Origin: Undibacterium cyanobacteriorum
GTDB lineage: Bacteria; Pseudomonadota; Gammaproteobacteria; Burkholderiales; Burkholderiaceae_D
Direction of reading: 5' to 3'
Assembly (NCBI RefSeq): GCF_031326225.1
Contig: NZ_CP133720.1
Location: 3,100,001 to 3,164,000, forward strand
Length of the DNA: 64,000 nucleotides
Positions 1 to 8,513 of this stretch are shown in pieces. How positions within the stretch are numbered: position 1 is the first letter of the stretch; each line of letters starts with the position of its first letter. A model generated the notes under the pieces. The model did no database searches. It had not been told where the DNA came from and saw only the letters and a list, made by a program, of their open reading frames with translations. The position numbers and the translations under genes were made by a program.

Positions 1-472
1 ATACAGATCTTTAAAAGGCAAACATGTCGCACTAAGAATCGCCAAAGTACAACTTGCTTTTGTTTTGAAACTGATCTCCCGTGTCTTCATTTTATTTCCT
101 GTCTTCTGTGGTGAAATGTGCGACCAACTCAATAAGCTTGTTAAGCGCGTTATCAAAAAATTGAACACGCTTATGAACTGCGGCTCAAACAAACACTCTC
201 GCCAAACGCAGTTCCGACTGAGTGAATGACCGATACTCTCATTATGAATCGAAGCGTCGAGATAAGTCTCCAAAACTCTTCGAACAAATTGAGTAATGCG
301 TCATCGACATGCATACAAGGAGTAAAAATTTCCGTGCGGATACTTTTTATACAAAAGGGTTCAATCGTCGCACTTTTTAATCAATTTGCTTGACCTTGAA
401 AGCGAGCTTTCATTACACTTCGGTGTCCTTTTGCCTTGCACTTCGCCGGCAAGCTTTCCCTGCTTTAATTTT
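1..472. other. Left-edge region without a recognised gene
   Basis: I see no convincing coding region here. A weak sigma70-like promoter for the following transglycosylase gene lies near its right end. The left edge may contain the tail of a regulatory region belonging to a gene outside the window. Confidence 0.5.
390..419 (+). promoter_or_regulatory. Possible promoter of mltD-like gene
   Basis: TTGACC at 390-395 and TACACT at 414-419 are separated by 18 bases and lie about 54 bases before the chosen ATG at 473. The spacer contains a small inverted repeat (TGAAAGC/GCTTTCA). The match to sigma70 is fair, so this is a weak prediction. It also argues that the coding region does not begin at the earlier in-frame ATG at 386. 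Confidence 0.35.
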
Positions 473-2017
473 ATGCGACTAAGACTCTCGGTTGTAGCCA
501 TTAGTTCCGTTTTCGCTTTGCTTTCACAAGGCACGGCGTTTGCACGCGAAGACGGTGATGATCTACTTAAACTGAGTAAGAATCTTAGTGTCACCGAGGC
601 GCCTAAAGCCTCTCTCGAAGCACGTCCTAACGAGCTAAAAATAGACGATAGTGAGCGTCATGCGCAAGAGCCAAGTCTCAACATCGTCGAAGCTGATCTT
701 TGGAGCCGCATTCGAAATGGCTATGCGATTCCGAATCTTGAGAACCGTTTAGTCAACCATCAAACTGAATGGTATGGTGCAAGGGTTGATTACTTAAAAC
801 GTATTATTCAACGTGGCTCACGGTATTTGTACCACGTGGTCGAAGCCCTCGACAAACGCGGCATGCCAACTGATTTAGCACTGCTGCCTTTTATCGAATC
901 GGCATTCAATCCGAATGCTATTTCGAGTGCAAAAGCATCCGGTATGTGGCAATTTATGCCTGCGACTGGTCGCGACTTCAACTTAAAGCAAAGTTTATTT
1001 AAAGATGATCGTCGCGGAGTCCTCGACTCTACCGAGGCGGCACTCGATTATTTACAACGGCTCTACAATATGTTTGGTGACTGGCAGCTTGCCCTAGCCG
1101 CCTACAACTGGGGTGAGGGCTCGGTACAGCGCGCCATCAAACGACAACAAGCGAAAGGCTTACCAATTGACTTCGACAGCCTTTCAGCTCAGATGCCTGC
1201 AGAGACGAAAAACTACGTCCCAAAGTTACAAGCTGTCAAAAACATTATTGGCAATCCAGAACAATTTGGTCTGAACCTACCGCCCTTGGAAAACTCGCCC
1301 TATTTCACCAGCGTGAAGAAAGAAAAAGATATTGACGTTGAATTGGCAGCGCGTCTCGCCGATATCCCTATCAGTGAATTTAAAGCGCTCAATCCGCAAT
1401 TCAATCGTCCCATTATCACAGGCGGCAATAACACTTCGATTCTACTTCCGATCGACAAGGTAGCAACCTTCGAGGATAATTTCAGCAATTGGAAAGGTCC
1501 ATTGTCTTCGTGGACGACGCTTAACATTCAAAAGTCTGAACGCATTGAGACTCTCGCATCTCGTTATGGATATCAAGCCGATATCGTGCGCGAAGTGAAC
1601 GCGATTCCAGCAAAGACCGTGATCAAAGCCGGTTCGACCATTCTGGTCCCAAAATCTGATAAAGCGGCCGACGAAGATATTCCAGCGCATATCGCAGAAC
1701 AAGCCCAACTCAATATTGAAAAGGCTGGTGTAAGCACTCGTAAAATCGCGATCAAAGTCGGACGTAAAGATAATTTGAATACCTTAGCCAAGCGATATAA
1801 GGTCAGCGTAGCGGATATTAAATCTTGGAACAAACTGAGGTCTGAAAAATTAGTCGCAGGGCAAAAACTTGAACTGCAAATCGCTACGAAAGAAAAGCCA
1901 AGAAGTCTGTCAGAAAAACAGCTTGCATCGAAAAAGAATCATTCAACTAAAGCCCATTCACGCTCCATTCAAAAGGCTGCCAATACTCCAGGGCGCCGTC
2001 ATGCCCGCAAGGCCTAA
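473..2017 (+). CDS. mltD: MltD-like membrane-bound lytic murein transglycosylase
   Basis: Cleaves the beta-1,4 bond of peptidoglycan to give 1,6-anhydromuropeptides at the cell envelope. The protein starts with a signal peptide (MRLRLSVVAISSVFALL). A Slt-type lysozyme-like domain follows, with the catalytic Glu at about residue 142 in LLPFIESAFNP and the family block SGMWQFMPATGRDF. Later come the typical NYVPKLQAVKNII segment and two LysM-like repeats (about 340-390 and 425-470), then a basic tail. The start at 473 was preferred over 386 because it places the signal peptide at the N terminus. It stands alone, not next to gloB as in enterobacteria. The family call is firm; MltD rather than another LysM transglycosylase is likely. 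Confidence 0.85.
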   Translation: MRLRLSVVAISSVFALLSQGTAFAREDGDDLLKLSKNLSVTEAPKASLEARPNELKIDDSERHAQEPSLNIVEADLWSRIRNGYAIPNLENRLVNHQTEWYGARVDYLKRIIQRGSRYLYHVVEALDKRGMPTDLALLPFIESAFNPNAISSAKASGMWQFMPATGRDFNLKQSLFKDDRRGVLDSTEAALDYLQRLYNMFGDWQLALAAYNWGEGSVQRAIKRQQAKGLPIDFDSLSAQMPAETKNYVPKLQAVKNIIGNPEQFGLNLPPLENSPYFTSVKKEKDIDVELAARLADIPISEFKALNPQFNRPIITGGNNTSILLPIDKVATFEDNFSNWKGPLSSWTTLNIQKSERIETLASRYGYQADIVREVNAIPAKTVIKAGSTILVPKSDKAADEDIPAHIAEQAQLNIEKAGVSTRKIAIKVGRKDNLNTLAKRYKVSVADIKSWNKLRSEKLVAGQKLELQIATKEKPRSLSEKQLASKKNHSTKAHSRSIQKAANTPGRRHARKA

Positions 2018-2199
2018 CTTGACGCGCTAAACGCAGACGGCTGCAATGCTGCAGCGCTCCAGCAAAATATCGACTGATTAAAAACGATTCGGGCTCGCTG
2101 TACACCTTCACCCACGTCCGAACCAAGAGACTTACCTTTGACCCGCCGGTGACTTGTTTCTCCTGAATACCGCGACGTTTGATGCAATCCAAAAATAAA

Positions 2200-2225
2200 A
2201 AAGGGCGACCGAAGTCGCCCTTTTC
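2200..2225 (-). terminator. Rho-independent terminator, leftward
   Basis: The stem GGGCGAC/GTCGCCC has a short loop and A/T runs on both sides. On the minus strand it follows the stop codon of the TPR gene and is followed by a T run. It can also stop rightward transcription from mltD. Confidence 0.8.
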
Positions 2226-2241
2226 GAACTAAAGCATTGAA

Positions 2242-3486
2242 TTATTTCGCGTTCGCGTAGATCGTCCAGTAACGAGCTAAGTCACCACTACCATCTTTAC
2301 CCTGAACGCCTTTCAAGACTTTCAAGCCATTGGATTTTTTGCCCGCCATGATATAAGCAATCCCTAAATGCAAATTCGCGTCATCAGGATATTTCAAGCT
2401 ATCCTTCTTAATGCCACGTTCCATCATTGGAATACCCTTGTCGAAGTCACCTGCAGTCGCATAGGAGAAGCCCAGTGCGACCAAGGCTGTACCTTCAGCA
2501 GATTTCTCAGCCTCAGCTTCAGCATTCGCGGCTGCAGCTTTAGCGTCAGCATGCTTCTTGTTTGCCAAGTCGCGCAAACGGCCATGACGAGCCGCTTCGT
2601 TTCCAGTACCTAAAGCACCAGACTTGAAGCCTGCGTCGATGATTTTCAACGCTTCACCAGTGTTACCATCTTGGATCGCGATTTGCGCCATTTCCATGTA
2701 GTCTTTGGTATCTTTGATTAAGCCTACTGCAAACTTCAAACGATACAGATCCATTGTCAAACGTGAAGAAAAATCTTTATTACGCTCAACAGCATTAATC
2801 AAATTCTGCCAATATTCTTTCTTACCATAGAAAGCCACCAATTTTTCGAGTGCACTTTGGTAGCCCGCTTTATCACCAGCACGTTGCGCACCATTTGCGT
2901 AGAACTCTAATGTTGATTGTGGTGGTACACGACCCGCTTTTTCTGCAGCCTGAATCTCGGCCTTGACGTCTTTCATAGCACCGCCAACGTCACCACTTTG
3001 CGCCTTGGCTTGTGTCAAATACTGACGCAAGGAAGTATCGGTACCGCCCTCAGCAAAATAGCGCTCATAGGCTTTTGCTGCCTTCGCATAATTACCTGCT
3101 TTGTAGTAAGAGTTTGCCAGGACTTGGATCAACTGTAACTGTTCTTTACTACCCAATTTATTGGCCGCAACGATAATTTCGCCAGAACGAATAATCAGAT
3201 CATTATCACCAGTTGCAGAAGCAATGGCGAGGCGCATACGTTCAATTGTGAAGCTTTCATTGACAGTCTTACTGCCAATGCGGTCTGTTTCCTGCAATTT
3301 TGCGAGCGCATCACGATATTTCTTGGCGCGGAACATGTCACCCGCTTGTTGAACTAATTTGCCCACCTCTGGACGCATCGCCTCCTGAGCGTACGCAATA
3401 TTACCAACACCTGTCATTTCAGGAATTGCTACAGAACCAAGCGCAGCGAAAACAATCGCAAGTTGTGATAAGCGTAGGTGCTTCAT
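2242..3486 (-). CDS. Tetratricopeptide-repeat periplasmic protein of the TonB cluster
   Basis: A secreted helical-repeat protein of about 414 residues, function not established. It starts with a signal peptide (MKHLRLSQLAIVFAAL...AYAQE). Several TPR-like helix pairs follow, e.g. AGNYAKAAKAYERYFAEG and AGDFDKGIPMMERGI. An Ala/Lys/Glu-rich helix (DAKAAAANAEAEAEKSAEG) lies near the C terminus. The start at 3486 is favoured over 3576 because a GAGAGAT ribosome site precedes it and the signal peptide is then N-terminal. It lies downstream of tonB-exbB-exbD-exbD on the same strand, so it probably supports TonB energy transduction or outer-membrane uptake. A hairpin terminator separates it from exbD, so it may be read at a lower level. 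Confidence 0.75.
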   Translation of the reverse strand: MKHLRLSQLAIVFAALGSVAIPEMTGVGNIAYAQEAMRPEVGKLVQQAGDMFRAKKYRDALAKLQETDRIGSKTVNESFTIERMRLAIASATGDNDLIIRSGEIIVAANKLGSKEQLQLIQVLANSYYKAGNYAKAAKAYERYFAEGGTDTSLRQYLTQAKAQSGDVGGAMKDVKAEIQAAEKAGRVPPQSTLEFYANGAQRAGDKAGYQSALEKLVAFYGKKEYWQNLINAVERNKDFSSRLTMDLYRLKFAVGLIKDTKDYMEMAQIAIQDGNTGEALKIIDAGFKSGALGTGNEAARHGRLRDLANKKHADAKAAAANAEAEAEKSAEGTALVALGFSYATAGDFDKGIPMMERGIKKDSLKYPDDANLHLGIAYIMAGKKSNGLKVLKGVQGKDGSGDLARYWTIYANAK

Positions 3487-3614
3487 AGTTGATCTCTCAA
3501 TCAAAAAAATAAAATTTAGTACTGCCGAGTGGATAAGAGTTTTACCTCTAAACAGACTATCAGAGTCTACACGCAATTGGACATCATAACGTGCAAAGAA
3601 ACATGCCTCAATAC

Positions 3615-3641
3615 AAAAAAAGGCAGGGAAATCCCTGCCCT
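3615..3641 (-). terminator. Terminator or attenuator between the second exbD and the TPR gene
   Basis: The perfect stem GGCAGGGA/TCCCTGCC, with a two-base loop, is followed on the minus strand by seven T residues. It sits after the second exbD stop codon and before the TPR gene, about 130 bases from its start. It should reduce read-through into the TPR gene. Confidence 0.8.
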
Positions 3642-3680
3642 CTTCTTAGTTGATTGATGTTGCCACAATCAATTCCAGAA

Positions 3681-4112
3681 TTAGTTTTTCAAGAACTGTT
3701 CGTTACCAATCATACCCAATTTCGTAATACCGCGGCTTTGAGCTGACGCCATTACGCCAGCAACTGCTTTGTACGGTACCAAACGATTTGGTTGCAAATG
3801 AATTTCTGGTTGAGGATTTTTCGCTGCCGCAGCAACAAAACGGTCTTCCATTTGCGAACGATTTACAACTTCACCATTCCAACTGATTGTGCCATCAAAA
3901 TCGACGTCAATTTTAATGACTTCTGGTGGTTCTGGTGGTGGTGCAGTTGGCGTGTTGTTTGGCATGTTCAAATTCACCGCGTGGTTCGCCACTGGCAAAG
4001 TCGTAATAAACATAATAATCAACACCAACATAACGTCAATCATTGGCGTCATGTTCATTTCCATCATTGGTTCCACATCACCGCCGGAACCCGAGCCTAT
4101 ATTCATACCCAT
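3681..4112 (-). CDS. exbD: ExbD-family biopolymer transport protein (second copy)
   Basis: Part of the inner-membrane proton channel that energises TonB. The 143-residue protein has a short cytoplasmic N terminus, one transmembrane helix (MLVLIIMFITTLPVA) and a periplasmic domain. The helix is preceded by TPMIDVML, which carries the conserved channel Asp. A GGGGAA ribosome site precedes the start. Only 12 bases separate it from the first exbD, so the two are co-transcribed. The two ExbD proteins differ markedly outside the membrane segment, suggesting distinct roles, as with ExbD1/ExbD2 of Xanthomonas. Confidence 0.9.
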   Translation of the reverse strand: MGMNIGSGSGGDVEPMMEMNMTPMIDVMLVLIIMFITTLPVANHAVNLNMPNNTPTAPPPEPPEVIKIDVDFDGTISWNGEVVNRSQMEDRFVAAAAKNPQPEIHLQPNRLVPYKAVAGVMASAQSRGITKLGMIGNEQFLKN

Positions 4113-4124
4113 GGCATTCCCCTA

Positions 4125-4559
4125 TTAGTTCTTGGCTGGTGGTTCTAATACGAAACCAACTTTTTGAATACCTGCGCGTTGTACAGTCAGCATTGTTTTA
4201 CCAATTGCTTCATAACGTGCATTTTGATCACCACGAATATGAACTTCAGGTTGTGGTACCTTAACCGATTCAACCTTCATTTTCTCGAAAAGTTCATCTT
4301 CTGATGCAACTGGTGTCCGAAATCCACGCCAAAATATGTCGCCGTCTTTATTGACGGTAATGATGATATTTTTAGCGTCAGGATTGTATGGATCGTTTTT
4401 CTCAGCTGGCAATTGAACCTTTGCCAACTGAAGCACTACTGGCGAAGTAATGATAAAAATGATCAACAAAACCAACATAATATCGACCAAAGGGGTCGTA
4501 TTGATCGTGCTGTTCAGCTGCTCATCATCACCGTCGCCGCTACCGATTTGCATTGCCAT
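4125..4559 (-). CDS. exbD: ExbD-family biopolymer transport protein (first copy)
   Basis: Proton-channel partner of ExbB in the TonB system. It is 144 residues long. The N terminus is followed by NTTPLVDIMLVLLIIFIITSP, with the key Asp just before the single transmembrane helix. The periplasmic domain ends in the family-typical AIGKTMLTVQRAGIQKVGFV. It is followed after 12 bases by a second exbD and preceded by exbB 108 bases away. The ribosome site (AAAGAGAAA) is weak. Confidence 0.92.
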   Translation of the reverse strand: MAMQIGSGDGDDEQLNSTINTTPLVDIMLVLLIIFIITSPVVLQLAKVQLPAEKNDPYNPDAKNIIITVNKDGDIFWRGFRTPVASEDELFEKMKVESVKVPQPEVHIRGDQNARYEAIGKTMLTVQRAGIQKVGFVLEPPAKN

Positions 4560-4667
4560 AATAGTTTCTCTTTATCTCAAGTTCACATTGGTCTTGTGCA
4601 ACTTCAATACTGGCACACAAGACCTCTATGAATTTTTTCGTAATAGCGATATTGGGTATTACGTAGA

Positions 4668-5537
4668 TTATTTATTTGCAGATGCTTTGCTCATTGCGCC
4701 AGACAAAACTACCGCATGCAAATCAGCGCCAAACGCACGAACTTCTTCCATTGCAGCTTTGTTACGACGCAACAAGTAGTTGTAACCCAAAACAGCTGGG
4801 ACCGCAACGAACAAACCGATCGCTGTCATGATCAAAGCAGAACCAACAGGACCCGCAACTTTGTCGATAGAAGAGTTACCAGATGTACCGATCGCGATCA
4901 ACGCGTGGTAAATACCCATAACTGTACCGAACAAACCAATAAATGGTGCTGTAGAACCAACAGTCGCCAAGAATGTCAAGCCTTCACCCAAACGGCTCGA
5001 TACTTTGTCAACAGAACGTTGAATAGACATTGTTACCCATGAATTCAAGTCGATTTGTTCTAACAACGCACCTTCGTGGTGCTGACTAGCGCTAATTGCA
5101 GAGTCAGCGATGAAACGATATGGGCTGCCTTCTTTCAAGCTAGACAAACCTGCGTTCACGTTTGCTGCCTTCCAGAACTTGCGAGCATCCTTCGCTTGAC
5201 CGTTCAATTTAGTCAAGTCGATGATTTTTGTGACCAAGATGTACCAAGAACCGATGGACATCAAGACCATGATTACCAATGTTGCTTGGTCAACCAAAGT
5301 ACCATTCTTGATCAAATTTGTGAGGCTGTACTGATCAACCGCTTCAGTTTTTGGTGCTTCAGCCGCTGGCACAGAAGCTTCTGGGGAAGGTGCTGCTGGA
5401 GCAGCCGCTTCAGCTGCTGGAGCTGACGCTGCTGGTGCAGATGCGTCTTGAGCGAATACGGATGCGGATGTCAAAGAGGCTGTCAATGCAAACAAGACTG
5501 CCGCCAAGAATGTGCTTACTTTAGCGCGGGTTTTCAT
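4668..5537 (-). CDS. exbB: TonB-system proton channel ExbB (MotA/TolQ/ExbB family)
   Basis: Inner-membrane proton channel that drives TonB. The 289-residue protein has a cleavable-looking signal peptide (to about residue 29) and an Ala/Pro-rich periplasmic stretch (APAASAPAAEAAAPAAP). The first transmembrane helix follows (TLVIMVLMSIGSWYILV). The conserved MotA/ExbB core has FLATVGSTAPFIGLFGTVMGIYHAL and GPVGSALIMTAIGLFVAVPAVLGYN. The longer N terminus with an extra periplasmic segment is common in Gram-negative ExbB outside the enterobacteria. A strong AAGGAAG ribosome site precedes the ATG. It lies between tonB and exbD, so the complex is encoded in one transcript. Confidence 0.93.
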   Translation of the reverse strand: MKTRAKVSTFLAAVLFALTASLTSASVFAQDASAPAASAPAAEAAAPAAPSPEASVPAAEAPKTEAVDQYSLTNLIKNGTLVDQATLVIMVLMSIGSWYILVTKIIDLTKLNGQAKDARKFWKAANVNAGLSSLKEGSPYRFIADSAISASQHHEGALLEQIDLNSWVTMSIQRSVDKVSSRLGEGLTFLATVGSTAPFIGLFGTVMGIYHALIAIGTSGNSSIDKVAGPVGSALIMTAIGLFVAVPAVLGYNYLLRRNKAAMEEVRAFGADLHAVVLSGAMSKASANK

Positions 5538-5627
5538 GTAGATACTTCCTTTAAAAAAAATTTAATACTTACGTTGGTTGTGAGTAAAACGATACGTCTC
5601 TGACTCTTGTTACTTGTTGGCTTTGTT

Positions 5628-6299
5628 TTAATCAAGCTTCCAAACGTAATCAACACGAGTCGTGGTAGCTTGAGCCTTGCCATCCACTGTTCCAGGTTTA
5701 TTTTTGCACGACCCGGACAACAATTGGGCACGCACAGCGTTGTCTAGCCCCCTGAATCCACTAGACTTCACGATAGTAACATCTGTCACATTACCATCAG
5801 CACCGACAGTAACGGACAAACCCGTCACACCAGTTTCTTCGTTGCGCAATGAAGCACGCGGATATTCTGGCTTACATCCAGATTGCTGGAAATCAATATG
5901 CGCAGGAACAACCACTGGTGCAGCTGGAGCTTTTGGAGCTTCAGCTACAACTGGCGCCGCTGTTTTTGCCATCGCATTTGTATCAGGTCTTACGTTAGAC
6001 ACTGTAGAAATTGCATTTGGCGATGGTGCTTGTTGCTGAACCTGCACCTCAGGTGGAGGAATAAAAGGTGGAGGTGGCACAGCCAATTTCGGCGGCGGTG
6101 GCGGCGGTGTATCTGGTGGTGGCGGTGGCGGTGGTGGCGCCTCTTTAACCACAGCTTCCATTGGCTTCGGGATAAATGGCAACACTTTGTGCGCCAAACC
6201 ACTGACGAATGCCCAGCCAATAAATACGTGCAAAACAATAACCACACCCAAACCGGCAAACTTCCTACCCGGTTCTTGTTGGCGTCCTGAAAAATCCAT
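5628..6299 (-). CDS. tonB: Energy transducer TonB
   Basis: Carries proton-motive energy from ExbB/ExbD to outer-membrane TonB-dependent receptors. The 223-residue protein has one N-terminal membrane anchor (GLGVVIVLHVFIGWAFVSGL) and a long Pro-rich periplasmic spacer. The C-terminal TonB domain includes YPRASLRNEETGVTGLSVTVGADG and ends VDYVWKLD. A GGAGGAG ribosome site lies just before the ATG. It is the first gene of a leftward tonB-exbB-exbD-exbD transcript, and its promoter should lie in 6300-6500. I did not recognise a Fur box there. Confidence 0.93.
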   Translation of the reverse strand: MDFSGRQQEPGRKFAGLGVVIVLHVFIGWAFVSGLAHKVLPFIPKPMEAVVKEAPPPPPPPPDTPPPPPPKLAVPPPPFIPPPEVQVQQQAPSPNAISTVSNVRPDTNAMAKTAAPVVAEAPKAPAAPVVVPAHIDFQQSGCKPEYPRASLRNEETGVTGLSVTVGADGNVTDVTIVKSSGFRGLDNAVRAQLLSGSCKNKPGTVDGKAQATTTRVDYVWKLD

Positions 6300-7273
6300 A
6301 CCTACTCCTCCAATACCACAACAATTTCAATTAGGTTCAAACATATAAAACACAGCTCTTGAAATTGGATGCCTGAATCGCATCTAAAGTTCAATATTGC
6401 CTCTTACTGCCAGCCACCTGACCTTGACCGGCACACTGTTTGCGCCCCCATACTCAAACAAACTGCTTGAACCTAAATTCGAACACACCTGAGTGAGTAC
6501 AACTATTTGCTTACCAATCGTTTGTCGAACTTCCGACAGACCAACAAATTTGGCAAATACTTCACCAAATTCATAACACCCTTTCGGACATTAAGAAAAT
6601 TGAAGCGGCCCGTTCTACTGAAAATGTTTAGAGTGTGTCGTCAAACATCTGCCAATAAAACATTGTTTTTTTTAAATCTTTACGAAAAACAGCGACTATT
6701 TTGACATAAACAAACGAGCTAATGGAAGTTGCTTTTATGCTGCCCTGCAGCATAAACTTTCATCCTTTGCAAACATTTGAATTTAGTCTTTTGTCGATAT
6801 CACCACGAAAGATGAAATTGAAACAAAACTTTCAATTCGCGCCCTAGATACCAGTTGACACTCACCACCAGACGACTTACACCACCATCGTAAGCCAGTA
6901 GTGCAATTACGTGCTGTGTAGCAAGATGATTCTTGAAAGAACTAAGACAAATGTAGTTTTACATCGTGTTGCCTGACCGTCAAGAAGATAAATTGTTGCA
7001 GTGCTGCATTTTTCACACACTTTCAATTTTGAAGCGAATTTTCTTGACAACTTGCGAGTAATATATTTAGCCGAATTCAAACGTAAGCACCGAAAAGCCG
7101 CATACTATTTGCCCTAACTGGCGCGAACTACTACAATGCCGACCTGTCCGCTGCTTCCTCCGCATTTATAACAAGATTCTTGGAAGCTCGTCTAGAAACC
7201 GTAACCGCATTCCCTCTTCTCTGTCATTTCATAGCGCAGAACTTTTGGGATAAGGTTAGCACTTGGAGTTGAT
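6300..7273. other. Long AT-rich intergenic region between divergent tonB and fabI
   Basis: Nearly 1 kb without a convincing gene. It must hold the leftward tonB promoter and the rightward fabI promoter. A TTGACA at 7044-7049 is followed by AT-rich sequence, but no correctly spaced -10 box fits. The one short reading frame at 6507-6704 has no ribosome site or family resemblance. A small RNA is possible but unsupported. Confidence 0.5.
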
Positions 7274-8056
7274 ATGGCATTTTTGCAAGGCAAACGAATT
7301 CTCATCACCGGTCTGCTCTCTAACCGTTCGATCGCCTACGGCATCGCACAAGCATGCCGTCGTGAAGGCGCTGAACTAGCGTTCACATATGTTGGTGATC
7401 GTTTTAAAGATCGAATCACTGAGTTCGCCAAAGAGTTTGATAGTGAGCTCGTATTTGACTGCGATGTGAGTAGCGACGAACAAATTAACCAAGTCTTCGT
7501 GGACCTACAAAAGTCTTGGGATAAGCTCGACGGCGTGGTACACGCAATTGGTTTCGCTCCACGTGAGGCGATTGCAGGCGACTTCCTCGACGGTTTTTCA
7601 CGCGAAGCATTCCGCATTGCACACGATATCTCGGCCTACAGTTTCCCAGCACTGGCGAAAGCTGCCTTGCCTATGATGAATGAAAATTCATCTCTTCTGA
7701 CGCTGTCCTACCTCGGCGCGATTCGCGCAATTCCTTACTACAACACGATGGGATTAGCAAAAGCCTCACTCGAAGCGAGTGTTCGCTACTTAGCAGAGAA
7801 CTTGGGCAAGAAAGGTATTCGTGTCAATGGAATCTCAGCTGGCCCAATCAAGACTCTCGCAGCAAGTGGTATTAAAGATTTCAGCACCTTACTCGGCTTC
7901 GTCGCCGAGCACGCACCATTGCGCCGTAATGTGACGATCGAAGAAGTTGGCAATACTGCGGCCTTCTTGTTGTCGCCACTTGCAAGTGGCATCACTGGTG
8001 AGATCACCTATGTTGACGGCGGCTTCTCCCATGTGATGGGATTGACACCTGACTAA
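7274..8056 (+). CDS. fabI: Enoyl-[acyl-carrier-protein] reductase (NADH) FabI
   Basis: Reduces trans-2-enoyl-ACP in the last step of each fatty-acid elongation cycle in the cytoplasm. The 260-residue length is typical for FabI. The short-chain dehydrogenase fold shows the NADH-binding start GKRILITGLLSNRSIAYGIA. The FabI triad is complete: Tyr146, Tyr156 and Lys163 in the run SYLGAIRAIPYYNTMGLAK. The C-terminal GITGEITYVDGGF is also as expected. A TTGGAG ribosome site precedes the start. The gene stands alone and has its own terminator. FabI is the target class of triclosan and isoniazid-like inhibitors. Confidence 0.96.
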   Translation: MAFLQGKRILITGLLSNRSIAYGIAQACRREGAELAFTYVGDRFKDRITEFAKEFDSELVFDCDVSSDEQINQVFVDLQKSWDKLDGVVHAIGFAPREAIAGDFLDGFSREAFRIAHDISAYSFPALAKAALPMMNENSSLLTLSYLGAIRAIPYYNTMGLAKASLEASVRYLAENLGKKGIRVNGISAGPIKTLAASGIKDFSTLLGFVAEHAPLRRNVTIEEVGNTAAFLLSPLASGITGEITYVDGGFSHVMGLTPD

Positions 8057-8513
8057 ACCTCTGACAAAAAAAGCGATCGCGAAAGCCGAGTGAGACATGT
8101 CTCCTCGGCTTTTTTATTGACGAGCACAGCCCTGCGCACGGCCATCTAACGCCTTAGATTCACAAGTTTCTGCTGCATGGAATCCAAAAATGCTGTATAG
8201 TCGCGTTTTTGCACTGCAATATAAGCAGTCGCAGAGTAAGTTTGTAGCACCGTAGCCCTTGTGGAACACTCGCTAAAAAGGCTTTGCCTTTGGCACGCTT
8301 TCACAATGTAAAGCCCTCCCGCCTTGTATGTCTGGCAGCACTCATAGACATCGTCCCGGCGCAAAGCTTTTGTGCCGAAATTTCATCGTATAGCTTTATT
8401 TTGCTTCGCGCTTTGCGTGAGGTTTTGCTTTTCTTTGTTCATTTCGTTTGCTTGGAGCTGCTTTTGACGCGGAGTTTTTTTGCTCTCCGCAAAACCATAA
8501 CGAAAGAAATTAA
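8057..8513 (+). other. Long structured leader region upstream of the DEAD-box helicase gene
   Basis: After the fabI terminator, about 400 bases precede the helicase start without a convincing gene. Two hairpins stand out: 8357-8377 (CGGCGCAAA/TTTGTGCCG, with one G-T pair) and 8469-8490 (GCGGAG/CTCCGC around a T-rich loop), the second ending 23 bases before the ATG. The interval may be a long 5' untranslated region or simply promoter DNA. A frame at 8284-8517 has no family resemblance. Confidence 0.4.
8081..8114 (+). terminator. Terminator of fabI
   Basis: The outer stem AAAGCCGAG/CTCGGCTTT is followed by a T run. It encloses a second perfect palindrome, GAGACATGTCTC, which extends the hairpin. 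Confidence 0.85.

Noticed and set aside
3792..4148. Frames opposite to the exbD and tonB genes
   Set aside because: They are His/Trp-rich antisense translations of the membrane and proline-rich segments of real genes.
6300..6520. Fur box expected before tonB
   Set aside because: No sequence near the GATAATGATAATC pattern could be seen in the region upstream of tonB.
6507..6704. Short 65-residue frame between tonB and fabI
   Set aside because: No ribosome site, composition like random AT-rich DNA, no recognisable motif.
7044..7072. TTGACA with AT-rich downstream sequence as fabI promoter
   Set aside because: No -10 box with 16-18 base spacing; it is also about 200 bases from the start codon.
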